Below, in pieces: positions 1 through 6,883 of a stretch of 10,963 bases of DNA (within the stretch, counting starts at the first letter, position 1; each line of letters opens with the position of its first letter). The notes beneath the pieces are model-generated. The model saw nothing but the letters and a program-made list of their open reading frames with translations. It did no database searches and was not told where the DNA came from. The translations under genes and the position numbers were made by a program. The stretch covers positions 1 to 10,963 of the forward strand of contig JAFGQA010000316.1 of the NCBI GenBank assembly GCA_016935885.1, given 5' to 3'. Origin of the DNA: Phycisphaerae bacterium. GTDB lineage: Bacteria; Planctomycetota; Phycisphaerae; UBA1845; UTPLA1.

Positions 1-7
1 AAAAGGG

Positions 8-35
8 AAAACAGCGTTTCGGAAACGCCGTTTTT
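8..35. terminator. Bidirectional terminator-like hairpin
   Basis: A perfect 6-bp stem, GCGTTT at 14-19 and AAACGC at 23-28, surrounds a CGG loop. The stem extends past one mismatch (13/29) by five more pairs (AAAAC at 8-12 with GTTTT at 30-34). On the plus strand it ends in a run of five T (31-35). On the minus strand it is followed by a T-rich stretch, so it could stop transcripts from either side. It lies about 225 nt beyond the stop of the leftward hydrolase gene and could also end a rightward gene outside the window. Confidence 0.5.
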
Positions 36-50
36 GACCGTGAAAACCAC

Positions 51-229
51 CGGCGAGACGCCGGTGCCACAGTTTTGCCACGGGCTGTTAAGGCTTATCC
101 GAGGACACTGGCACCGGCGTTCTGCCTGTGCTTCGTCGGGGCGAGAGGCCCGTGCCACCGCGGGTGCGTGCCATTGCTGTGCCAGCAGCGCCCGATCGGC
201 CGAACGCGCTGCTCGCAGAGCAGTGGCAC
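51..229. repeat. Cluster of dispersed GTGCCAC-type short repeats
   Basis: This noncoding stretch carries several related copies: GAGACGCCGGTGCCAC at 55-70, GAGAGGCCCGTGCCAC at 143-158, an inverted TGGCACCGGCGT at 109-120 and an inverted GTGGCAC at 223-229. The 58-69 and 109-120 copies form a 12-bp perfect inverted repeat with a 39-nt spacer. A small hairpin, CTGCTC-GCA-GAGCAG, lies at 209-223. Further copies occur in other gaps of this window. Short open frames here are rich in Arg, Ala and Cys and look like repeat read-through, so no gene is called in 1-259. Confidence 0.55.
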
Positions 230-259
230 ACCAGCCCATTCCAACAAGTTGCGGCACCG

Positions 260-1501
260 CTACGGGGCGGCCGTCTCGGCCCCCAATCGGTAGCATTCCA
301 CGCGCCGCTGGGCCCATAGATCCGTGCTCGGGTTGAACTGCTTGACGTCTGCCTGGCCCAGGTCCAGCTTCAGGGAGTCCTGCCAGTCTACGCCGCGCCA
401 GACGACATTGCCGTCTGGGTCGAGCACGAGGTGAGCCGTGTCCGTGGCCACGATCACGAACACGCGGTTCTCCGCGGCGCGCGTCCGCACGATCGCGTCG
501 TCCACAATCCGCCCTCGCACGACCAGCACCTGGATGCCATCCAGGGCGAGGCACCGCGCCGGCGCGAAGCCGTTCAGATCTCGCACCGCCAGTTGCGCGA
601 CGCGGGCGCCGGATGCTTCAAGGCCCGTGGCGATCGCGTCGGCCTCCCGTCGGAGCCGCACGGTGCATGTAGGCCCCGGCTGCTCGGGACGATACGGCGG
701 CTCGCGGCTCAACAACCGCTGCCGCGATGTACTATCGATCTCGATGGTGTGCGACTCGCCCGGTGGCACATCCGCACCGATCACGTGCTCACCGCCGAGC
801 GGCGCCGCCGCGAGCACCCTGCCATCGGCGGCGACGACCTGGCTCTGCCCGACGTATTCCAGAACGGTTCCCTCCCGGCCGGCCTTGCCACAGCACACCA
901 GCGGCACGCCCAGCTCCATCGCCCTCGCCCGGATCAGAAAGTCCGGCTGAGCGTTGCGGTACGTTCGCCGGACCTGCGTCGTGTTCACCCAGGCCGTCGG
1001 CTCGACGATGAGTTGGGCCCCGTCGTTAACCAGCGTCGCCGGGATTTCGGGCACGCGGGCGTCGGCGCAGATCAGGACGCCCATCTTCCCGAATTCCCAA
1101 TCGAAGACCGACAACGACTCGCCCGGCGTGAACCACTGATGGTCGCAGTCCCACAGGAAGTTCTTGCGGGCAACGCCAACATGGGTGCCGGACCGATCGA
1201 AGACCGCCGCGCTGTTGTATAACCGGCCGTGGTCCTCCTCGACGAAGCCGGCGACCAGCCAGAATCCGTATTTCCCCGCCAACTTGGAGAACCGCTCCAG
1301 TACGTCGGCAGACCGCAGGATATCCGATCGCATATACCGATCGGCTGATTCGAGGTAATAGGCCGGATACGTCGCCTCGGGCAGCACGAACAGATCGGCC
1401 CCCTCTCTCGCGGCCTCGGCGGCAAGGCGGTCCACGACGACCCATACGCCCCCCGCCTGATCCATCGTCGTCGCCTCCATCTGACCACAGGCTGCTATCA
1501 C
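260..1501 (-). CDS. Carbon-nitrogen hydrolase (nitrilase superfamily) with extra C-terminal half-domain
   Basis: The 413-aa product is a nitrilase-superfamily amidase/nitrilase, predicted to be cytoplasmic because no signal peptide is seen. The family hydrolyses non-peptide C-N bonds through a Glu-Lys-Cys triad. All three residues are visible: E42 in LPEATYP, K113 in ARKNFLWD and C145 in GVLICADARVPE. The first domain ends near residue 250, which is the usual family length. Residues 300-413 repeat the pattern of its second half (RTRAAENRVFVIVA, then LDPDGNVVW) but lack a triad. The start is GTG at 1501: its first strand (IAACGQMEA) fits the family, an in-frame stop lies just upstream, and GGAGGG precedes it by 6 nt. 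Later ATG codons at residues 8 and 13 would cut strand 1. The gene stands alone between two long noncoding gaps. The substrate cannot be told from sequence. Confidence 0.9.
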   Translation of the reverse strand: MIAACGQMEATTMDQAGGVWVVVDRLAAEAAREGADLFVLPEATYPAYYLESADRYMRSDILRSADVLERFSKLAGKYGFWLVAGFVEEDHGRLYNSAAVFDRSGTHVGVARKNFLWDCDHQWFTPGESLSVFDWEFGKMGVLICADARVPEIPATLVNDGAQLIVEPTAWVNTTQVRRTYRNAQPDFLIRARAMELGVPLVCCGKAGREGTVLEYVGQSQVVAADGRVLAAAPLGGEHVIGADVPPGESHTIEIDSTSRQRLLSREPPYRPEQPGPTCTVRLRREADAIATGLEASGARVAQLAVRDLNGFAPARCLALDGIQVLVVRGRIVDDAIVRTRAAENRVFVIVATDTAHLVLDPDGNVVWRGVDWQDSLKLDLGQADVKQFNPSTDLWAQRRVECYRLGAETAAP

Positions 1502-1507
1502 GCATCG

Positions 1508-1513
1508 CCCTCC
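1508..1513 (-). promoter_or_regulatory. Ribosome binding site of the hydrolase gene
   Basis: The minus strand reads GGAGGG here, with 6 nt before the GTG codon at 1499-1501. It supports GTG as the start over the two ATG codons further inside the gene. Confidence 0.65.
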
Positions 1514-1657
1514 GGCCGGTTACTCGCCTGATTCGTGTCTCTCCGTCGGCAACGGCCTCTCGAGACCACCCGAAGCACGACCTGAGCATCGCGGCCAATC
1601 GGGAGGAAACGACTCCTTCAAGGATGGCTGGGCACAGGAGCCGATCCCGCGCAGACG

Positions 1658-1685
1658 AGGATACACGCCCTGACGAACAGTTCAA
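1658..1685 (-). promoter_or_regulatory. Weak candidate promoter for the hydrolase gene
   Basis: On the minus strand TTGAAC (1680-1685) and TATCCT (1658-1663) are separated by 16 nt and would give a leader of about 150 nt before the GTG start. Each box matches the sigma70 consensus at only four of six positions, so this is the best candidate in the gap rather than a firm call. Confidence 0.22.
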
Positions 1686-1817
1686 TGGTTCCCCGGCGGG
1701 TGTTCGAGAAGCGATGCTTCACCTTGGCCTTGTGGCACCGCCAGACGTGTACGTCATTTGAGTAGGGGCAAGGAACTCGAGATCGCCCAAGACGAATCAG
1801 CACTCGGCGACGTTCAA

Positions 1818-1888
1818 GAGCCCCCAGCCTTGGCCGGGGGGCAGCCGGATGTCCTTGAGAACGTGCCCCCCGACCAAGGTCGGGGGCT
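1818..1888. repeat. Head-to-head pair of REP-like palindromes
   Basis: Two copies of one palindromic unit lie in opposite orientation, 22 nt apart. The copy at 1865-1888 has a 9-bp perfect stem (CCCCCGACC at 1867-1875 with GGTCGGGGG at 1878-1886). The copy at 1818-1842 has the same design with one A/C mismatch, which becomes a G-U pair on the minus-strand RNA. A third, degenerate copy is at 6755-6777. The pair lies about 190 nt past the sppA stop and has no T-run, so it is not a classical terminator, though it could stabilise the 3' end of the sppA message. The rest of the 1502-2074 gap shows no convincing gene. Confidence 0.6.
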
Positions 1889-2074
1889 CCTACGCCGGTC
1901 CCGAAATCCCACCTACAATCGTGACATACACCCCACCGCCAGCCCCAAACGCCAAGGAGAATGTGCAAGCACAGTTCCTGGCGCCTGTGCCAGAATCCAG
2001 GACGCATGTGCACCTGCGGCTTGGCGGTAATGATGGCGTGGCCGCCTTCGCCGCAGTAATAAGGTCGCGTACCT

Positions 2075-3985
2075 CTACGGTACCGGCAGCGCCGGTCTCT
2101 GGGGCGTCGGGAGGCCCAGCAGGTCGAGGATCGGCTGCCTGGCACCCATGGGGTCGAGCAGCAAGTTCGCATCGGGCAGCGCCATCCAGCACAGCGGCTT
2201 GGGGCTTTGAGCAAAGAATCGCAGTTGGCTGTCGAAGGTGACTGGGGGCGCGGGCATTTGGGCCTGGGCCATCATCTCGATCGACGTGGAGAGGCCGGCA
2301 AAACTCTCGACCAGTTCGCCAATGGACGCGGGCCGCGGATAGTGGACCAGCTTGATCTCAGCGCTGGCCGGGATGTCGGCCATGTCGCGGACGGCAGCGA
2401 TGGCGTCCTTCAGACCGCCAAGGCGGTCGATCAGGCCGATCTCGAGGGCTTGGCGGCCGGTATAGATCCGGCCTTCGGCGATCTTACGGACTTCATCCTT
2501 GGGCATCTTTCGCGTCGCGGCCACGCGGTCGAGGAAGATCTCGTAGAAATCGAGGATCAGCTTCTGAATGAAGTCGCGGTCTTCGGGCCGCATGTCGCGA
2601 TGTCCGTAGCCGAGCAGCGCTCGATCGCCGTGCTTCATCTCGGCGAGGTTGACGTCCATGCGGTTATAGGCGGAGGCCCGATTCGCGAGGATGCCGATCA
2701 CGCCGATCGAGCCGGTAAGGGTCGTCGGCTGGGCGAAGATAAGCCGGCCTGGACAGGCGATGTAGTAACCGCCGGACCCTGCGACCGTGCCCATGCTTAC
2801 GACGAGGGGTTTCTCCTCATCCAGTTCGCGGAGCTTCTGCCAGATGACGTCGGAGGCATAGCCGGAACCACCGGGGCTGTCGATGTGCAGCACGACGGCG
2901 CGGACTGTCTTGTTCTTGCGGATCTGCTCGATGGACTTGACGAATTCGTCGCGCATGACGTACTGGGTGGTGAAACCGGGCCCGAGGTTGGAGTCGATGA
3001 TCGGACCGCGGGCGTGGAGCACCGCGATCTTGGGCCCGACGTCGGTGTAGCTCTTTTGAGCCTCCTTGACCTGTTTCTGCCAGGCGCTGAGCAGGTCGTT
3101 CAGCGAGGTGATCTTCGCGAAGTCGGAGCCTTCCTGGCTCGCCTTCTTGAACTTGTGGCGGCGGATGACCCGATCACAGTAATCGTCGTAATAGCCGATG
3201 GCGTCGACAAGGCCGCGGTTCTTCGCCTCCTCGGCACGGAAGTAGGCAATGTCGATCATCTTCTCGACCTTCTCGGGTGAGATGCCTCGACCGTCGGCGA
3301 TGAACTTGACATAGTCCTTAAACCAACCGTCGAGAAGCTCTCCGAACTCCTCGAGGAAGTACTTGTTCGGCTCACGTCGATTGACGAACCCGGGGTACTT
3401 GAAACGGCCGGCGGTGATGACGTCGTACTCGATGCCCCGCATCTGATACATGCCTCGCATGAACGGGAAGACATGTCCGATACCTGGAATCGCGAGGTCA
3501 CCGGTCGGGGCAATGGCGATCTCGTCGGCTTGGCAGGCAAGCAGATAGCCCATGGGGCCGCCGGCGTTGAGGAAGGCAAAGACCTTCTTGTCGGCCTTGC
3601 GAAAACTGGCGATGCCAGCCCTCAACTCCTCGATGTCGGCCAGGCCCAGGCCAAGGCCGTCCAGGTTCAGGAGAATGGCGCCCACCTCGTCGTCCTCGGC
3701 GTACTTCTCAAGGCGCTCAAGGAGTTCGCGGATGGTCTGTGTTCGGCCGGGCATCGGAATGTTGATCGCCCGGGCCGGCACGAGGAACGGGTCGAGCCTG
3801 AGCTCGACCAGCTTCTTGATCGGGCTGGGTTTGTCCTTGTCCTTGCCTTTGTCCTTGGCCTTCTCCTCGACGAGCTGCTTCTTGCCTTTCTTCTCGTCCG
3901 ATTTGCCCTCGTCGGCGTAGGTCGGCAGTGCCAACGACGATGTCAGGAACAGTGCTGCAATCAGGGGTAGAAGTGTCCGGCGCAT
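2075..3985 (-). CDS. sppA: Signal peptide peptidase SppA-type serine protease (S49 family)
   Basis: The 636-aa protein is a long, two-domain S49 protease close in length to E. coli SppA (618 aa), a membrane enzyme that degrades cleaved signal peptides. The start is ATG at 3985, with GGAGA 6 nt upstream and a classic signal sequence directly after it (residues 1-24, ending LPTYA). A GTG 45 nt further upstream would spoil this sequence. Residues 25-55 form a lysine-rich linker. In the N-terminal domain, K196 in AGRFKYPGFV matches the family's general-base lysine. In the C-terminal domain SPGGSG (about 370-375), the nucleophile S404 in VAGSGGYYIA and GSIGVIG (about 425-431) are intact. The enzyme should act at the cytoplasmic membrane or in the periplasm. 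The gene starts 60 nt after the stop of the large secreted-protein gene and is probably cotranscribed with it. Confidence 0.93.
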   Translation of the reverse strand: MRRTLLPLIAALFLTSSLALPTYADEGKSDEKKGKKQLVEEKAKDKGKDKDKPSPIKKLVELRLDPFLVPARAINIPMPGRTQTIRELLERLEKYAEDDEVGAILLNLDGLGLGLADIEELRAGIASFRKADKKVFAFLNAGGPMGYLLACQADEIAIAPTGDLAIPGIGHVFPFMRGMYQMRGIEYDVITAGRFKYPGFVNRREPNKYFLEEFGELLDGWFKDYVKFIADGRGISPEKVEKMIDIAYFRAEEAKNRGLVDAIGYYDDYCDRVIRRHKFKKASQEGSDFAKITSLNDLLSAWQKQVKEAQKSYTDVGPKIAVLHARGPIIDSNLGPGFTTQYVMRDEFVKSIEQIRKNKTVRAVVLHIDSPGGSGYASDVIWQKLRELDEEKPLVVSMGTVAGSGGYYIACPGRLIFAQPTTLTGSIGVIGILANRASAYNRMDVNLAEMKHGDRALLGYGHRDMRPEDRDFIQKLILDFYEIFLDRVAATRKMPKDEVRKIAEGRIYTGRQALEIGLIDRLGGLKDAIAAVRDMADIPASAEIKLVHYPRPASIGELVESFAGLSTSIEMMAQAQMPAPPVTFDSQLRFFAQSPKPLCWMALPDANLLLDPMGARQPILDLLGLPTPQRPALPVP

Positions 3986-3991
3986 GATCTG

Positions 3992-3996
3992 TCTCC
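3992..3996 (-). promoter_or_regulatory. Ribosome binding site deciding the sppA start
   Basis: The minus strand reads GGAGA with 6 nt before the ATG at 3983-3985. It favours this start, which begins the signal peptide, over the in-frame GTG at 4028-4030. Confidence 0.6.
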
Positions 3997-4045
3997 ATAA
4001 ACGAACCACTCGGCTTGAGCGGTAATACACACACCAGCCGCACGA

Positions 4046-6400
4046 TCAGGCGGCTTTCTTTTCTTTCTCCTCATCAGCGGGCGCGTCCGATTCCGCGTCG
4101 GTCGATTTCGTCTCGGCCGGTTTTGGGATTCGGTGGATCTTTTCGTTTGCGTCGATGCAAATGGTCTTGTAGTTCACGAATTCGCCGTCACGGAACTTGA
4201 GCTTCCAGTCATCAGGTGACCAATCGATGACGTAAAGCGAATCGTCGATCTCGTCGTCCTGGTCTTCGTCGTCGGCTTCACCTTCCTTCTCGCCGGTGAA
4301 CATGGATACAAGGCCGGCGGTGAAGCCCTTCTTCTTCGGGCGGAGACGCAACAGCTCGGGATGCGAGGCGAAATCGACGTATCCGTCGAGTTCCGCCACG
4401 GTGGCTGGCCAGCGGCCGTAGTCCTTCTTGAACAGCTCGGCGTGATGGTAGAGCACACGCAGGTGCTGGCAGGCAACGCGTTCGCGGGCGGCTTCCGACG
4501 ATGGATCGGCAGTAGCGCCGAGTGAGGCGATGGCAACGGCGGGGACGTACACCACGCCAACCGGCACCGGCCCTGTGTGACGCACCTTCAGCCCCCCGAA
4601 TTCAATGCGAATGTTGATGACCGCGTCGGCCAGCACGTGTTCCAGCTCGTCGGCCGTGGGCGGCAGCGTGGCTTCTTCGGATAGACCGGCAACCAGCGAC
4701 AAGTACGGTTGAGCGAGATCGTAGATCCGCTTCCAGTTGATCCTTGCCTGCCAGTGCGTCTTCTTCGAATCCGGGATGGTGATCCTGGACTTGCGGCGTT
4801 TCGTCAGTTCCTTCCAATGGTGCAGGGCATCGTCGGCCCAGGTGGGGGTCTGCGCGATGATCAGGCCCACCTGCTCGGATTCCTCCTCGGAGCCGCGCTC
4901 ATCGAAGAACACGACCGTCCGGTAAGTGACCGGCATCAGGCTGAAGCCGCGATCGGCGGACGGATCCCGCCAGAACACCGGCTTGTCGTCGATCTCTTCC
5001 TCGCACCAGGCCGGGGGGCGGTCCTCCTCCGATCGCTCCTTGTTGTCCTTCTCGATGGCCTCGCGGATTGATTCCACGATCTTGTCCTTGCGACTTGCCT
5101 TGAACTGGTAGTACAGATCGGGGAACGGCAGAAAGCCGGTGCCGGGGACGGCGGCGAAGGCCATCTCGCCACCCGCGCGAGAGCCGATCGTGTCAGGCGG
5201 CAGACCAGCCAAAGCGTCGGCGATGCCTTGACCGAAGCCGGTATTGAACGCCGCCACGGCGTAGGACTCTCGTGGGCACTCGAACGGCTCCTTCAGCTTC
5301 TTGAAGCCGGCCTTAAGGAATGCCCCGATCAGCGGATTCCAGCGGATGGTGAACTTCTCGCTCCACAGGCCGTCCTTGCGGAGGGAGCCCCCGTAACGGA
5401 CGTCCTTCACGCCGGAGATCATGGCAAACCGGGATTCTCCATCATCGTCGTCCCCGCCAGCCAGGTTGAGCCGGCAGTAGATCAGCGAGGTCTTCTTCTT
5501 TTTCTTCTTCTCCTTTGATGTCCCAGAAGACTCGGAGGACGCCGCGGACTTGCCTGATGCAGCCTTGTCGCCGGATGCCTCCTGACCAAAGATCGTCTCA
5601 GGCGGCTCCAGATCGGCCGTGGACGCGATCAGGGTGCCGTCATCGGACTCAAGAAAGACGGCAAGCACGAGATCGGGCAACTCCAGTCGATAGCTTCCGT
5701 CGTCGCCTTCGTTCAACCTGACGTCCTTGAGGATCTTGCCGGTGGCTTCCAGCTCCAGGAGGGCCTCCAGGCGCCCGCGAAGCTCGTCGAGAGGCCAATT
5801 GACTCGGACCGCCCAACGCGGCCGGCCTTCGCGATCCTGCGTGTAGACCGTGAAGGCGATGGATGTGTCGGGCCACTCACAGATCTGCTTGAAAACCTCG
5901 AGCAATGCGCCGATGTCGAAAGCGTCGTCCGTCTCGTCCGTGCGCAAGGAGACCATGCCAACGATGGCTTGATAGATCTCTGCCGTGTTGGAACGTCTGC
6001 CGGAATCGGCAAGCGCGGCGATGGATGGGATGTAGACCTCAACCTGAGGCGTGTTAGCCTTGTCCTCCTCCTCGGCCTTTTCCGCGGGCTCGCTGGTGGA
6101 GGCCCCGGCATCGGCTGGCTTGGCGGATTCGCTGCTTGCCCCTTCATCTTCGTCCTGTGTTGAGCGGGGTTCCTCCTTGTCGGACGTCTCTGAATCCGCG
6201 GTAGATTCTTCGTCCTCGCCCGCTTCCGGTTTATCGGTCTTGTCCTTCTTCGGTGGCTCCGTTGAGGCCAGGATGGCGGGGAACGAGCCGTCAGAAACGG
6301 TGGGGGCCCCGAAACCGTCGCTCGGCGCCGCCCCGATGAACAGGATCGCGATTACACAGAGCCCGAAGCAAGCGCCGATACGCGAATGGAAAGATGCCAC
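4046..6400 (-). CDS. Large secreted, highly charged protein of unknown function
   Basis: I do not recognise this 784-aa protein as a named family. Residues 1-32 look like a signal peptide (hydrophobic core about 10-24). Residues 48-118 are a disordered, Glu/Asp/Ser-rich stretch, and 274-305 are Ser/Ala-rich ending in six lysines. Between them, 119-272 look folded. A second folded part covers about 305-610. Residues 612-630 are hydrophobic and are followed by a helix with HHAELFKKDYGRWPATVAEL (651-670), resembling the helix after the membrane segment of type II secretion/type IV pseudopilins; a very acidic patch (705-720) and a charged tail follow. The start is GTG at 6400 with GGAGGG 7 nt upstream and a good promoter behind it. 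It leads a likely two-gene operon with sppA, which suggests an envelope role. Export is well supported; the function is unknown. Confidence 0.85.
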   Translation of the reverse strand: MASFHSRIGACFGLCVIAILFIGAAPSDGFGAPTVSDGSFPAILASTEPPKKDKTDKPEAGEDEESTADSETSDKEEPRSTQDEDEGASSESAKPADAGASTSEPAEKAEEEDKANTPQVEVYIPSIAALADSGRRSNTAEIYQAIVGMVSLRTDETDDAFDIGALLEVFKQICEWPDTSIAFTVYTQDREGRPRWAVRVNWPLDELRGRLEALLELEATGKILKDVRLNEGDDGSYRLELPDLVLAVFLESDDGTLIASTADLEPPETIFGQEASGDKAASGKSAASSESSGTSKEKKKKKKTSLIYCRLNLAGGDDDDGESRFAMISGVKDVRYGGSLRKDGLWSEKFTIRWNPLIGAFLKAGFKKLKEPFECPRESYAVAAFNTGFGQGIADALAGLPPDTIGSRAGGEMAFAAVPGTGFLPFPDLYYQFKASRKDKIVESIREAIEKDNKERSEEDRPPAWCEEEIDDKPVFWRDPSADRGFSLMPVTYRTVVFFDERGSEEESEQVGLIIAQTPTWADDALHHWKELTKRRKSRITIPDSKKTHWQARINWKRIYDLAQPYLSLVAGLSEEATLPPTADELEHVLADAVINIRIEFGGLKVRHTGPVPVGVVYVPAVAIASLGATADPSSEAARERVACQHLRVLYHHAELFKKDYGRWPATVAELDGYVDFASHPELLRLRPKKKGFTAGLVSMFTGEKEGEADDEDQDDEIDDSLYVIDWSPDDWKLKFRDGEFVNYKTICIDANEKIHRIPKPAETKSTDAESDAPADEEKEKKAA

Positions 6401-6407
6401 GTTTCGA

Positions 6408-6413
6408 CCCTCC
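6408..6413 (-). promoter_or_regulatory. Ribosome binding site of the secreted-protein gene
   Basis: GGAGGG on the minus strand, 7 nt before the GTG at 6398-6400, supports GTG as the start codon. Confidence 0.65.
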
Positions 6414-6461
6414 AGAAGAACCGCCCCATTGGAGTGCTAGATCTACTCTACCCGTAACGCC

Positions 6462-6490
6462 ATTCTAGCTTATGGGATCAACACAATCAA
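6462..6490 (-). promoter_or_regulatory. Sigma70-type promoter for the secreted protein-sppA operon
   Basis: On the minus strand TTGATT (6485-6490) and TAGAAT (6462-6467) are spaced by exactly 17 nt. The -10 box matches consensus at five of six positions and the -35 box begins TTGA. Transcription would start near 6455, giving a leader of about 55 nt. The stretch is clearly more AT-rich than its surroundings. No operator-like palindrome was seen in it. Confidence 0.55.
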
Positions 6491-6646
6491 TCTCGCCACC
6501 ATGTGTCGTATGCGATCCGCCGCCCACGCTCCACAGGCCGACTTCCCACGAACCTATTTCGCCCGCCGGAGGCCTTGTCTGAAGAACAGAACAGGCTTGC
6601 AGTCGCTGCACGCGCTGGCAGGCACACGCGGACACATATGGGAACG

Positions 6647-6670
6647 AAAAAGGCGCGTGGGGTTCACGCC
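6647..6670 (-). terminator. Candidate terminator downstream of the sigma factor gene
   Basis: The minus strand reads GGCGTG, a short loop, then CACGCGCC followed by five T (6647-6651). The stem is imperfect, with a 2-nt bulge. It lies about 215 nt after the sigma gene stop and before the promoter of the next gene, which is a sensible place for a terminator. Confidence 0.35.
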
Positions 6671-6686
6671 TGACGACACAGGGTTG

Positions 6687-6730
6687 CCGCGTTTGAACAA
6701 GAGGACCACCCCGCGCTTGTTCGGACGCGG
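6687..6730 (+). other. Strong intergenic hairpin, 15-bp stem
   Basis: The left arm CCGCGTTTGAACAAG (6687-6701) pairs along its whole length with CTTGTTCGGACGCGG (6716-6730), with a 14-nt loop. Two positions pair as U-G on the plus-strand RNA and would be A/C mismatches on the minus strand, so the structure is continuous only if the plus strand is transcribed. It has no T-run after it. It may be part of a structured RNA, a 3' processing element or a remnant of a repeat. Confidence 0.45.
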
Positions 6731-6754
6731 GGCATGTGTGCCAGGTGATCGCAC

Positions 6755-6793
6755 TCCCCGACCAAGGTCTGGGGCTCTTGGATACAGGAGCCC
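6755..6793. repeat. Degenerate REP-like palindrome with adjoining inverted repeat
   Basis: CCCCGACC (6756-6763) and GGTC-T-GGGG (6766-6774) repeat the unit seen at 1865-1888, with one mismatch in the stem. Directly after it GGGCTC (6772-6777) and GAGCCC (6788-6793) form a second 6-bp stem with a 10-nt loop, possibly the leftover of a paired copy. The remaining parts of the 6401-6883 gap show no convincing gene. Confidence 0.45.
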
Positions 6794-6816
6794 GATACTG
6801 CTCGCGATACTGCGCG
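6793..6816. repeat. Two-copy 12-nt tandem repeat
   Basis: CGATACTGCTCG (6793-6804) is followed at once by CGATACTGCGCG (6805-6816), identical at 11 of 12 positions. It adjoins the REP-like element and lies in noncoding DNA. It may be a slippage product; no binding function is evident. Confidence 0.4.
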
Positions 6817-6883
6817 GCCGCCTGGCACGTCCAGGAAAGCAGGCCTTCGGAACGACCGAAAACGTTACCTCTGTACGGTTGCG

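Noticed and set aside
34..336. Plus-strand 100-aa open frame at the left end
   Set aside because: It runs through the GTGCCAC repeats and then into the antisense of the hydrolase gene. Its Arg/Ala/Cys-rich product shows no domain and no ribosome site is evident.
1618..2214. Minus-strand 198-aa open frame overlapping the sppA end
   Set aside because: It overlaps the sppA coding end in another frame and passes through both REP-like hairpins. Its Arg/Cys/Trp-rich composition looks like noncoding read-through.
2207..3280. Plus-strand 357-aa open frame opposite sppA
   Set aside because: It is the antisense shadow of a well-supported S49 protease gene in GC-rich DNA. The product is low-complexity (Asp, Gly, Val, Leu) with no recognisable motif.
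4028..4030. GTG as the start of sppA
   Set aside because: It would put 15 extra residues with several Arg before the signal sequence, and the ATG at 3985 has both the ribosome site and a proper signal peptide start.
5490..5515. A-rich poly-lysine tract as a programmed frameshift site
   Set aside because: The messenger has only a five-A run, the frame stays open on both sides, and no downstream alternative product is evident. It is best read as a plain poly-lysine patch.
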